DNA of 35,565 bases from Mariaggregatimicrobium sp964498785. GTDB taxonomy: Bacteria > Zhuqueibacterota > Zhuqueibacteria > Thermofontimicrobiales > Thiofontviventaceae. Where the stretch lies: contig CAZCJL010000067.1 of the NCBI GenBank assembly GCA_964498785.1, forward strand, positions 1 through 35,565, written 5' to 3'. The position numbers and the translations under genes are program-made. Below are positions 8,783 to 15,766 of the stretch, piece after piece (position 1 is the first letter of the stretch; each line of letters starts with the position of its first letter). Below the pieces are notes generated by a model that was given only the letters and a program-made list of their open reading frames with translations, was not told where the DNA came from and made no database searches.

Positions 8783-8833
8783 AAAAAGCTCCGCCATCAT
8801 TTGTTGAAAAGTGGGTTAGCGAAGCATTTTTTT
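8781..8833. terminator. Probable bidirectional terminator between convergent genes
   Basis: A seven-base stem with one mismatch, GCTCCGC (8788-8794) with GCGAAGC (8819-8825), has a long 24-nt loop. It is flanked by A7 on the left and T7 on the right, so it works in either direction. It separates the + strand ATPase gene from the convergent EF-P gene. The long loop makes it only moderately convincing. Confidence 0.5.
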
Positions 8834-8851
8834 ATCGTGTTCATTGGAAAA

Positions 8852-9409
8852 TTAAGCTCGGGATACATATTCACCGGTGCGAGTGTCAATTTTGATGACT
8901 TCTCCCTGTTTGATGAAAGGAGGAACCTGAATTTTAGCGCCAGTTTCTAAAGAGACCCACTTGGTTAGGTTGCCGGCTGTATCACCACGAACTGATGGTT
9001 CAGCTTCAGTAACTGCCAGTTCAACGGTTGTCGGAAGTTCGGCGGTTATTGGTTCATTTTGATGGAATAATATTTTTACCATCGTACCGTCTTTCAAAAA
9101 AGCATCCTGATCACCAATCAGATCGCTGACAATGTTAATCTGATCATACGTTTCCATATCCATAAACACAAATGCTTCGCCATCTTTATAAAGATATTGC
9201 ATGGATTTTCCATCAAGTCGAACAGCTTCTAATTTATCTGAAAGTTTAAATGTATTATCAATGACACGACCGGTTTTCACATTTTTGAGTTTCGTTTTGA
9301 TAAATGCCTGTCCTTTACCAGGTTTAACATGCTGGAATTCTGTAATTAAATATATGTCATCTTTGAACATAATCGCCATACCACGGCGGAACTCTGAAAT
9401 TGAGGGCAT
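8852..9409 (-). CDS. efp: Elongation factor P
   Basis: A 185-aa EF-P, which enters the ribosomal E site to relieve stalling at proline runs. The N-terminal KOW-like domain has the loop KPGKGQAF with Lys32, the residue modified in many bacteria; the OB domains follow and the end DTRTGEYVSRA is characteristic. I chose the ATG at 9409 because AAGGAG precedes it by 8 bases and because the family starts with MPSISEFRRG-like sequence; an upstream frame extension has no support. It has its own promoter at 9458-9486. No modifying enzyme (EpmA, EarP) is present in the window. Confidence 0.96.
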   Translation of the reverse strand: MPSISEFRRGMAIMFKDDIYLITEFQHVKPGKGQAFIKTKLKNVKTGRVIDNTFKLSDKLEAVRLDGKSMQYLYKDGEAFVFMDMETYDQINIVSDLIGDQDAFLKDGTMVKILFHQNEPITAELPTTVELAVTEAEPSVRGDTAGNLTKWVSLETGAKIQVPPFIKQGEVIKIDTRTGEYVSRA

Positions 9410-9457
9410 AAGATTACTCCTTAACTTTTTAACAGTTATTTTGATTTTAGAAGTCGT

Positions 9458-9486
9458 AAGATACAAAATTATCTATATAAAATCAA
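9458..9486 (-). promoter_or_regulatory. Promoter for efp
   Basis: On the - strand TTGATT (9486-9481), a 17-nt spacer and TATCTT (9463-9458). Transcription would begin near 9451 with a leader of about 40 nt. The same -10 sequence is seen before the polyprenyl synthase gene. Confidence 0.65.
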
Positions 9487-9752
9487 GATTTTATTTTTGA
9501 AATATTGCGTCGTTGTTAATCAATTTTAAATATTTTTTTATTGATTTTTTCTTTGTAATAGCTTATATTTACCTGTAAAAAAAAAAAGTAACACACATTA
9601 ATTTTAATGTGTTATATAAACTATTCGAACATAGTTCAAACTTAAACAGGCTCAATCTATTAAATAACATATAGTTATTGTTTTTATTTATTTAAGCTGT
9701 TTAATACCAATAATAAATTGAAGTAACAGATATTGCCTGGAGATAAAAAAAT
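9487..9752. other. AT-rich divergent spacer with a palindrome
   Basis: This spacer separates divergent efp and yggT. It contains no gene that I can support. A run of 11 A residues precedes ACACATTAA-TT-TTAATGTGT, a perfect nine-base inverted repeat at 9593-9612, which looks like an operator rather than a terminator because no T run follows. A weak + strand promoter (TTGTTT, 17 nt, TTAATA) may lie further right. The regulator is unknown. Confidence 0.4.
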
Positions 9753-10049
9753 ATGTTTATTATTGCCAATCTATTAATTACTGTTGCAAAAATCATTGAC
9801 ATCGGAGTAACACTATATATTTTTGCCATTATTGCCAGAGTGATAATTTCCTGGATTCAATACGACCCTTATAATTCTGTAGTACGTTTTATCATCGAAA
9901 TTACGGAACCGCCTCTTGCTAAAATTCGTCAAATGGTACCGACATTTGGTGGCTTTGATATATCACCAATGATATTAATTTTTGTCCTTTATATATTAGA
10001 GGGATTTGTTGTATCAACGCTTAATGATTTAGCGATGGCTCTAAAATAA
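9753..10049 (+). CDS. YggT family membrane protein
   Basis: A 98-aa YggT-family integral membrane protein with two hydrophobic segments, about residues 3-35 and 70-90. The central motif VIISWIQYDPYNSVVRFI followed by TEPPLAKIRQMVP and FDISPMILIFVLY is characteristic. Homologues often sit beside cell-division genes, and here DivIVA follows after 21 nt. GGAG lies before the ATG. The biochemical role is not established. Confidence 0.9.
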   Translation: MFIIANLLITVAKIIDIGVTLYIFAIIARVIISWIQYDPYNSVVRFIIEITEPPLAKIRQMVPTFGGFDISPMILIFVLYILEGFVVSTLNDLAMALK

Positions 10050-10070
10050 TAAAAAGTAGGAGAAAATATT

Positions 10071-10733
10071 TTGAAGATTACACCATTAGACATAAAAAAG
10101 CAGGAATTTAAGAAATCCATGAGAGGTTTTGACCCGGTGGAGGTTGAAACTTTTTTGGAAATGGTAGCAGAAGAGTTTGAGCATCTTATCAAAGAAAAAA
10201 ATAATTTGTCAGACGAAGTATTGAAATTAAAAACACAGCTTCTTGATTATCAGCAGGTAGAAAAAACGTTTAAAGATTCTTTAATGAGCGCGCAACAAAC
10301 AATCAATCAATCCAGAGAAAATTCGAAAAAAGAAGCAAATCTTATCATTAAAGAAGCAGAAGTAAAAGCTGATAAAATGCTTGAAGAGACAAAAATCAAA
10401 TTAATTGAGATGAAAAATGAATTAATGATCATTAAGTCTCAAAAAGATTCCTTTTCCAGAAGGTTGCGGCATTTATTGGAATCACAATTAGAGCTCATTG
10501 GCGTTTTGGAACTCGATGATCTTGGCTTAGGCCAATTGGATAAACACAAACGAATGCCAAATATCGATAGAGCGCTCAATGAAAAACCACCGCGAGAAAA
10601 TACAACACAAAATAATCGAGAGGCGCTGCTGCGAGAGAGACAGAATTTGCATCAAAAAAAAAATGATCAACGAGAAAATAATTCACCCGGAGACAAGAAA
10701 AACATAAAATTTTCTGATCAATTTATTTTATAA
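10071..10733 (+). CDS. DivIVA-domain cell division/polarity protein
   Basis: A 220-aa DivIVA-family protein, a cytoplasmic coiled-coil protein that binds curved membrane and recruits division or polar-growth factors. The N-terminal lipid-binding segment is ITPLDIKKQEFKKSMRGFDP, with VEVETFLEMVAEEFEHL after it. A long charged coiled coil spans about residues 35-150, and the C-terminal tail is polar and probably disordered. It starts with TTG at 10071 behind a clear TAGGAG. The pairing yggT-divIVA is common in bacteria and supports the call. Confidence 0.88.
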   Translation: MKITPLDIKKQEFKKSMRGFDPVEVETFLEMVAEEFEHLIKEKNNLSDEVLKLKTQLLDYQQVEKTFKDSLMSAQQTINQSRENSKKEANLIIKEAEVKADKMLEETKIKLIEMKNELMIIKSQKDSFSRRLRHLLESQLELIGVLELDDLGLGQLDKHKRMPNIDRALNEKPPRENTTQNNREALLRERQNLHQKKNDQRENNSPGDKKNIKFSDQFIL

Positions 10734-10805
10734 TCAGAGGATAAATATGTAACTTTTCCCGAAAGGAAATCAACTGTGAGATTAACAACAATTGGGGAGA
10801 AAAAA

Positions 10806-11498
10806 ATGTGTAAAAAAATCTTTTTGTTTAGCGTGCTTATTTTGATATTAGTTTATGTCGGTTGTTCAAAGCGTTATGTTATAAATTATGATATGGTTGA
10901 AAATAATTCTTTGGTTAACATAAAAACAAGCTCCGGCGCATCGTATGAAGGCGTTGTAAAATTGAAAAAACCATCATTTATTGTATTGAACACGAGCCGG
11001 ATTTCAACCAATGAAAAAAAAATTGAACGAACAAGTATCGATTATATTAAAACAACACCTCCGATTTTCGATTATCAAAAAAATGTCATTTCTGAATGGG
11101 AAATTGACGATCAGAAAGGGACGAAAAATACCTGGCTTTACACGATCGGCGGCGCGGGCTTAAGTTTTGGCGCCAGTTTTTTTGCAGGTTCTCTTGTACA
11201 TCGGGGAATGTCGGAATCAGATAATAAAGACGAAGTATTATGGGGAATTACCGGAACCGGTACGTTAATTGGCACTGCACTTTTTTTAAATACCGGACGT
11301 AAACGAGATCGGGAGGCTGCTATTCTGGCTATTCGGGAAAGACGATACGAACTGGCAAAAAAAGAAATGGCGCAAAAAAAAATAAAGCACAAAGAAATTT
11401 ATCAGGATCTGGAAAAAGAGAAAAAAGAACGAGCTAAACAAAAAGCAGAGATGAAACGATTAATGGATCGAATCAAGGAGCGAGATGACAAGCGATAA
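10806..11498 (+). CDS. Lipoprotein of unknown function with coiled-coil tail
   Basis: A 230-aa lipoprotein that I do not recognise. The signal is MCKKIFLFSVLILILVYVGC with Cys20 as the lipidated residue. A soluble beta-rich part of about 80 residues follows. Two small-residue hydrophobic stretches (IGGAGLSFGASFFAGSLV, and WGITGTGTLIGTALFL) could be a glycine-zipper-like membrane hairpin. The last 65 residues are a highly charged helix. I chose ATG 10806 because GGGGAG lies just upstream; an earlier GTG at 10776 also has AAGGA before it and would lengthen the signal by ten residues. It sits between divIVA and the phosphorylase gene. Confidence 0.75.
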   Translation: MCKKIFLFSVLILILVYVGCSKRYVINYDMVENNSLVNIKTSSGASYEGVVKLKKPSFIVLNTSRISTNEKKIERTSIDYIKTTPPIFDYQKNVISEWEIDDQKGTKNTWLYTIGGAGLSFGASFFAGSLVHRGMSESDNKDEVLWGITGTGTLIGTALFLNTGRKRDREAAILAIRERRYELAKKEMAQKKIKHKEIYQDLEKEKKERAKQKAEMKRLMDRIKERDDKR

Positions 11499-11518
11499 AG
11501 TGAGGGAGAGAAAACACA

Positions 11519-12352
11519 TTGAAAACTGATCAATCAAAATTACGTCATGAGATCGAAGAAACGATTCAATTTTTAAAGACAAAAACAAAATTAAAACCCA
11601 GAATCGGCATCATTTTGGGCACCGGTCTTGGCGCCCTGGTAGATGATATCGAAGTTGAGGCAGCCATTCCTTATGATGAAATACCCAACTTCGCGGTATC
11701 TACCGTAGAATTTCATGCCGGAAAATTATTTTTTGGCCAAATTGAGAAAAAACCTATTATTGCGATGCAAGGCCGCTTTCACTACTACGAGGGATATAAC
11801 ATGAAACAGATCACGTTTCCGGTTCGGGTAATGAAGCAGCTTGGTGTTAATACGTTACTCATTTCAAATGCATGCGGCGGCATCAATCCAGATTTACCCC
11901 CGGGTTCATTAATGTTGATCACGGATCACATTAATCTATTCGGTGATAATCCGCTTATTGGCGAGAACGATGATTCTCTTGGACCGCGTTTTCCTGATAT
12001 GTCGGAGCCATATAATCGGGAATTAATCGCTCTTGCGGAAAAAATCGCAAAAAAGGAAAATATCGAATTAAAGCGCGGTGTTTATGCCGCAATGTCAGGG
12101 CCAAGTTTGGAAACGGCTGCTGAATATCGTTTCCTGAGAATTATCGGGGCTGATACCATTGGAATGTCCACAATACCAGAGGACATTGTTGCTGTTCATA
12201 GTGGAATGAAAGTTTTGGGAATATCCGTAATAACAGATGCATGTGTTCCCGAAGATTTAAAACCAGTTAATATTTCTGAAATAATAAAAACAGCAAAGGA
12301 AGCTGAACCAAAGCTAACGAAGCTGATGAGAAAAGTCATATCTGAACTTTAA
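11519..12352 (+). CDS. Purine nucleoside phosphorylase, trimeric type
   Basis: A 277-aa class I purine nucleoside phosphorylase that splits purine (deoxy)ribonucleosides with phosphate. Characteristic segments are GIILGTGLGALVDDI, GRFHYYEGYNMKQITFPVRV, SNACGGINPDLPPGSLMLITDHINL, SGPSLETAAEYRFLR and GMSTIPE. The base-contact position, Asn243 in the human enzyme, is Asp here (Asp240 in VITDACVP), as in some bacterial homologues; this could change base preference. It starts with TTG at 11519 behind GAGGGAGAG. The neighbours suggest a single transcript running from yggT to the RluD gene. Confidence 0.93.
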   Translation: MKTDQSKLRHEIEETIQFLKTKTKLKPRIGIILGTGLGALVDDIEVEAAIPYDEIPNFAVSTVEFHAGKLFFGQIEKKPIIAMQGRFHYYEGYNMKQITFPVRVMKQLGVNTLLISNACGGINPDLPPGSLMLITDHINLFGDNPLIGENDDSLGPRFPDMSEPYNRELIALAEKIAKKENIELKRGVYAAMSGPSLETAAEYRFLRIIGADTIGMSTIPEDIVAVHSGMKVLGISVITDACVPEDLKPVNISEIIKTAKEAEPKLTKLMRKVISEL

Positions 12353-12366
12353 GATGGCTGTGAAAT

Positions 12367-12735
12367 ATGAAGGATAAAGAATTTTATCGACACCTTTTAT
12401 TAGAGTTAAAAAAAGATATCGCCGATAAAATCGAACAAGATAATGTAACTTTAACATCGAATGTTAAAGACACAACCGGAGATCATTCATCTTATTCATT
12501 TCATTTGGCGGACATGGGGAGCGATACGATGGATCGCGAAAACGCGTTTTGGAGAGCTTCTGTTGAAAAAAACTTATTTAGAGAAGTGATTCATGCACTG
12601 GAAAAACTGGAGACAGATGAATATGGTATTTGCGAAAGCTGCGAATGTCAAATCCATGAAAAACGCTTAGAGGCAATTCCGCATGCAAGACTTTGCCTTG
12701 AGTGTAAATCCAGGGAGGAAACCGAAAATTATTAA
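12367..12735 (+). CDS. DksA/TraR-type C4 zinc-finger protein
   Basis: A 122-aa DksA/TraR family protein. Such proteins bind the secondary channel of RNA polymerase and tune initiation, often with ppGpp. The C-terminal zinc site is complete, CESC and CLEC, 17 residues apart, inside EYGICESCECQIHEKRLEA. The N-terminal part is helical. The acidic tip expected in DksA is uncertain, so it may be one of the smaller, less studied members. It lies directly upstream of lspA, a common arrangement for this subfamily. Confidence 0.88.
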   Translation: MKDKEFYRHLLLELKKDIADKIEQDNVTLTSNVKDTTGDHSSYSFHLADMGSDTMDRENAFWRASVEKNLFREVIHALEKLETDEYGICESCECQIHEKRLEAIPHARLCLECKSREETENY

Positions 12736-12746
12736 AAGAGATTATC

Positions 12747-13241
12747 GTGATTGTTAAAAATTTAACAGCATTGAGCGCAACATTTTTGATTATTATAATA
12801 GATCAATTATCAAAATATTTTATAAGAACAAATTTGCATTTAAATGAATTTGTGTCAATTTTGGGTAAATATGTGGGCTTTCGTTTTATTCAGAACCCTG
12901 GTATGGCTTTCGGAATACAAATCGGCGCCGGAAAATTATTTTTTGTCATTTTTACCGCAATCGCCAGCCTGCTTATTTTTATATTTCTTCTTCAACTAAA
13001 AGGTGATCATTATTATACAAGAATCGCTCTTGCCTTCATTCTGGGCGGTGCCGTCGGTAATCTGATTGATCGGATTGTATTTGGCAAAGTCGTGGATTTT
13101 ATTGAAGTCGGACCATGGCCAATCTTTAATTTTGCGGATGTTGCCGTTACAATCGGTATGATCATCCTGATTATTGTTGTCTTTTTTGAAAAGAAAGAAG
13201 ATGATGAACAACAGGAAGAAAATTTTGAAATCGGATATTGA
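12747..13241 (+). CDS. lspA: Lipoprotein signal peptidase (signal peptidase II)
   Basis: A 164-aa integral membrane aspartyl protease that removes the signal peptide from lipidated prolipoproteins. Four hydrophobic segments are visible. The conserved motifs are present: IIDQLSKYFI near residue 18, QNPGMAFG, and the two catalytic aspartates in VGNLIDR (Asp108) and FNFADV (Asp131). It starts with GTG at 12747 with a purine-rich AAAAGAG ahead. Its last 40 bases overlap the next gene. The window encodes several candidate substrates, including ApbE and the lipoproteins at 10806, 26577 and 27918. Confidence 0.95.
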   Translation: MIVKNLTALSATFLIIIIDQLSKYFIRTNLHLNEFVSILGKYVGFRFIQNPGMAFGIQIGAGKLFFVIFTAIASLLIFIFLLQLKGDHYYTRIALAFILGGAVGNLIDRIVFGKVVDFIEVGPWPIFNFADVAVTIGMIILIIVVFFEKKEDDEQQEENFEIGY

Positions 13242-14232
13242 CGAATCAATCCCGGAATTCGATGATAAACATTTCAACTTCATTATTCCAGAAAACCAAA
13301 AACGCATCCGAATTGATAAATACTTGTGTCTAAAACTGGTAAAATTATCCCGTTCCCGCATTCAAAAATTAATTGAAGACGAGAACATTCTGGTGAATAA
13401 CAACAAGATAAAACCAAGCCACAAGGTAAATTCCGGTGACCGCATCGATATCACAATCCCTGAACCTCAAACATCGGATGTATTACCAGAAGATATTCCA
13501 TTAAAAATCATTCATGAAGACGAGCATTTATTAGTGGTGAATAAAGATGCTGGAATGGTCGTCCATCCCGCGTATGGCAATTCAAGCGGGACAATGGTAA
13601 ACGCATTGCTCTTTCATTGCTCCAATTTATCAGGAATCGGCGGAGTAAAACGACCGGGAATCGTGCATCGATTAGACAAAGACACCTCCGGATTGCTTGT
13701 TGTTGCAAAAGATGATTATGCACATAATCAGCTTTCCAAACAATTTGCTGAAAGAACAACCGAGCGTGAATATTATGCAATTGTATGGAAACATTTAAAA
13801 ATGAAATCCGACCGGTTGGAACGACAGATTTCGCGCAGTATTCGTGATAGAAAAAAAATGGCAGTGACAACCTCCGGAAAATATGCAGCCACCAATTACA
13901 CCGTATTAAAAGAGTTTCCATTAACCAGTTTGCTTTCACTTAAATTGGAAACAGGTCGAACTCATCAAATAAGAGTTCATTTAAAATCACTCGGCCATCC
14001 GATTTTTGGGGATAGCACCTACGGCGGAAGGAATAAACAAGTGATATCCCTGAATCACCGCGATCAGAAATTAGCAATGGAATTACTAAAGCGGATGCCG
14101 CGCCAGGCGCTTCATGCAAAAACACTTGGATTTACACACCCGGTCTCCAAACAACGGCTCACGTTTGACTCTGCACTGCCAAAGGATATGCAACTCTTTT
14201 TAGATTATCTGTATAAAATTACAGCCAGTTAA
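13201..14232 (+). CDS. RluD-type 23S rRNA pseudouridine synthase
   Basis: A pseudouridine synthase of the RluA/RluD family, 343 aa from ATG 13201, which makes pseudouridines in large-subunit rRNA. An S4 RNA-binding domain comes first (IRIDKYLCLKLVKLSRSRIQ). The catalytic core follows with GIVHRLDKDTSGLLVVAKDD (Asp159), GRTHQIRVHLKSLGHPIFGD and RQALHAKTLGF. The start is uncertain: ATG 13201 or 13204 overlap lspA by about 40 nt, while TTG 13225 has AGGAAG at a good distance. Order lspA-rluD is common. No terminator is seen directly after it. Confidence 0.93.
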   Translation: MMNNRKKILKSDIDESIPEFDDKHFNFIIPENQKRIRIDKYLCLKLVKLSRSRIQKLIEDENILVNNNKIKPSHKVNSGDRIDITIPEPQTSDVLPEDIPLKIIHEDEHLLVVNKDAGMVVHPAYGNSSGTMVNALLFHCSNLSGIGGVKRPGIVHRLDKDTSGLLVVAKDDYAHNQLSKQFAERTTEREYYAIVWKHLKMKSDRLERQISRSIRDRKKMAVTTSGKYAATNYTVLKEFPLTSLLSLKLETGRTHQIRVHLKSLGHPIFGDSTYGGRNKQVISLNHRDQKLAMELLKRMPRQALHAKTLGFTHPVSKQRLTFDSALPKDMQLFLDYLYKITAS

Positions 14233-14287
14233 TTTTTTTTCTTTATTTAACACATTGGAAAATATTTCCTGTTTTGAAAAATTTTAC

Positions 14288-14316
14288 TTGATTTTTTAGC
14301 AATATTTTGTTACTTA
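14288..14316 (+). promoter_or_regulatory. Candidate promoter for the membrane-protein pair and dnaG
   Basis: TTGATT at 14288-14293, 17 nt, then TACTTA at 14311-14316, or TTACTT with a 16-nt spacer. The -35 is the same as that of efp. It lies about 60 nt upstream of the TTG start at 14375, in an AT-rich spacer that otherwise shows nothing. Confidence 0.45.
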
Positions 14317-14374
14317 AGTTATTCATATAAATTATTATCTTTTTTAAACATTTCTTTTTATAGGAGATGTTCTA

Positions 14375-15076
14375 TTGCAATCCATTTTCATGTATTTGAC
14401 AATTCTCTCTGTGGCCGCAAGTTTAATTGCCTTGTATGTACTCATATTTGCAACATTTACAAAAAAAGAAGCAACGATAAAAACGAGCGGCCAAATATAT
14501 ATTAAGCGGGATGCCCGAAAAATCAAAGTGAATACCAACCACCAGGCTGAAAATTTAAAAACAAAAGGAATAAATACTCAGGGTGGCTCTTTAATTTGGA
14601 CTGTGTTAATAGGGCAATTTACAGGATTATATTTCCTCCATTACTTTATGATTACTGAAGATGCTATCAGAGACATTCTGAAAATCAATAGCATTATTTT
14701 ACTATTAGCTTCGTTTATATGCACGTTTTTGACCATTCTAAACGGAGTCTTAAAAAAACGAATGGAAATGATTAACCGGCTAACATTCTTGTCTTACAGC
14801 TTTGTCATGTCTGGTGTACTTATTTATCTGATGCTCCAACGCGGTATTGACGTCAAAACTGCCGTAATTAGCGCCGGGAACATGCCGTATCTGATTATTA
14901 TTTTCTATTTTGTTATGATGACTTTTGCCTTAATATCTATGTTATTAGATGGTACAATCAGACAGTATGATCGGATCGATTTTAATTTTAACATTTACTA
15001 TTATATTATTATCGGTGTTAGTCTGGGAATTGGATTAAGTATGTGGTTGATGTTAGAATTTATAAAAGGGAGTTGA
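14375..15076 (+). CDS. Six-segment membrane protein, paralogue of the next gene
   Basis: A 233-aa protein I do not recognise. One N-terminal membrane helix (residues 4-28) is followed by a basic, soluble linker with RKIKV near residue 50. Five further hydrophobic segments follow, at about 73-93, 105-125, 135-153, 165-192 and 207-229. The next gene has the same layout and shared segments (RKIKV, ASFIC-LTILNG-LK, SMLLDG, FNFN-Y), so the pair arose by tandem duplication. It starts with TTG behind TAGGAGATG. The following gene starts within four bases of its stop. No catalytic motif is visible. Confidence 0.75.
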   Translation: MQSIFMYLTILSVAASLIALYVLIFATFTKKEATIKTSGQIYIKRDARKIKVNTNHQAENLKTKGINTQGGSLIWTVLIGQFTGLYFLHYFMITEDAIRDILKINSIILLLASFICTFLTILNGVLKKRMEMINRLTFLSYSFVMSGVLIYLMLQRGIDVKTAVISAGNMPYLIIIFYFVMMTFALISMLLDGTIRQYDRIDFNFNIYYYIIIGVSLGIGLSMWLMLEFIKGS

Positions 15077-15079
15077 TTG

Positions 15080-15751
15080 ATGGAACTCTTTTTTCTGTTA
15101 ATTTCTATTTTTTCCTTATTTATCAGTAAGTTTGCACTATTCTTTTTCCTGTTTTTTTCGTTTTTAAATGACATCGAAAAGAAAAATGAAAACAAACGGT
15201 ACGTTAACCGACAATATAGAAAAATAAAAGTCCCGGCAAAAGATGAAAGCAAAAAACGAATCGAACTCAAACTGGTGTTAAATCGTCGAAAAACGCTGCT
15301 GCCAACGATTGTAATAGCAGAAATTGTCGGTTATATTTTATTTCTGATTTCTCAGCATCCAATGAAATATGCTGCAATTGAAGGAAATGCCTTTCTATTA
15401 TTAACCGCTTCCGCAATTTGCCAGATTTTAACAATTGCAAATGGATGGCTAAAAATACGATTAAATCTGTCTTTCCGATTAATGTTTCAAATTATTACCC
15501 TGGTTTTCGGATTATTTTGGTTGAAAGTATTAGAGCCAATGAATGTTGTAGAATTCGGACAATTTTTGTTGATTTTTGTCATTGGCTATTTAGGAAGTGC
15601 CGTTCTGGCTATTTATTCCATGCTCGGCGATGCTATGTTCGCGAAACAAGGAATTTATACATTTGACTTTAATCACTATTTTCGGCTTGTAATATTTCTT
15701 GGACTAATTATTGGTTCTGTCGTCTTTTTTAATTTTGACCTGCAACCATAA
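15080..15751 (+). CDS. Six-segment membrane protein, second paralogue
   Basis: A 223-aa protein with the same plan as its upstream neighbour: an N-terminal membrane helix (residues 2-28), a basic linker containing RKIKV, then five membrane segments. Shared positions include ASAICQILTIANGWLKIRL, SMLGDAMF and FDFNHYF before the last helix. Sequence similarity is low but spread over the whole length. I chose ATG 15080, with AAAAGGGAG upstream; the preceding stop lies at 15074-15076. It is followed by dnaG after 15 nt, so the pair may be transcribed with the primase gene. Function is unknown. Confidence 0.75.
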   Translation: MELFFLLISIFSLFISKFALFFFLFFSFLNDIEKKNENKRYVNRQYRKIKVPAKDESKKRIELKLVLNRRKTLLPTIVIAEIVGYILFLISQHPMKYAAIEGNAFLLLTASAICQILTIANGWLKIRLNLSFRLMFQIITLVFGLFWLKVLEPMNVVEFGQFLLIFVIGYLGSAVLAIYSMLGDAMFAKQGIYTFDFNHYFRLVIFLGLIIGSVVFFNFDLQP

Positions 15752-15766
15752 CGGATTGATACAATA

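Noticed and set aside
9201..9500. + strand frame over efp
   Set aside because: It is antisense to a certain EF-P gene, lacks any motif and crosses the efp promoter.
10776..10805. GTG 10776 as start of the lipoprotein
   Set aside because: It has AAGGA ahead, but ATG 10806 has a stronger GGGGAG and gives a standard short signal peptide. It remains a second choice.
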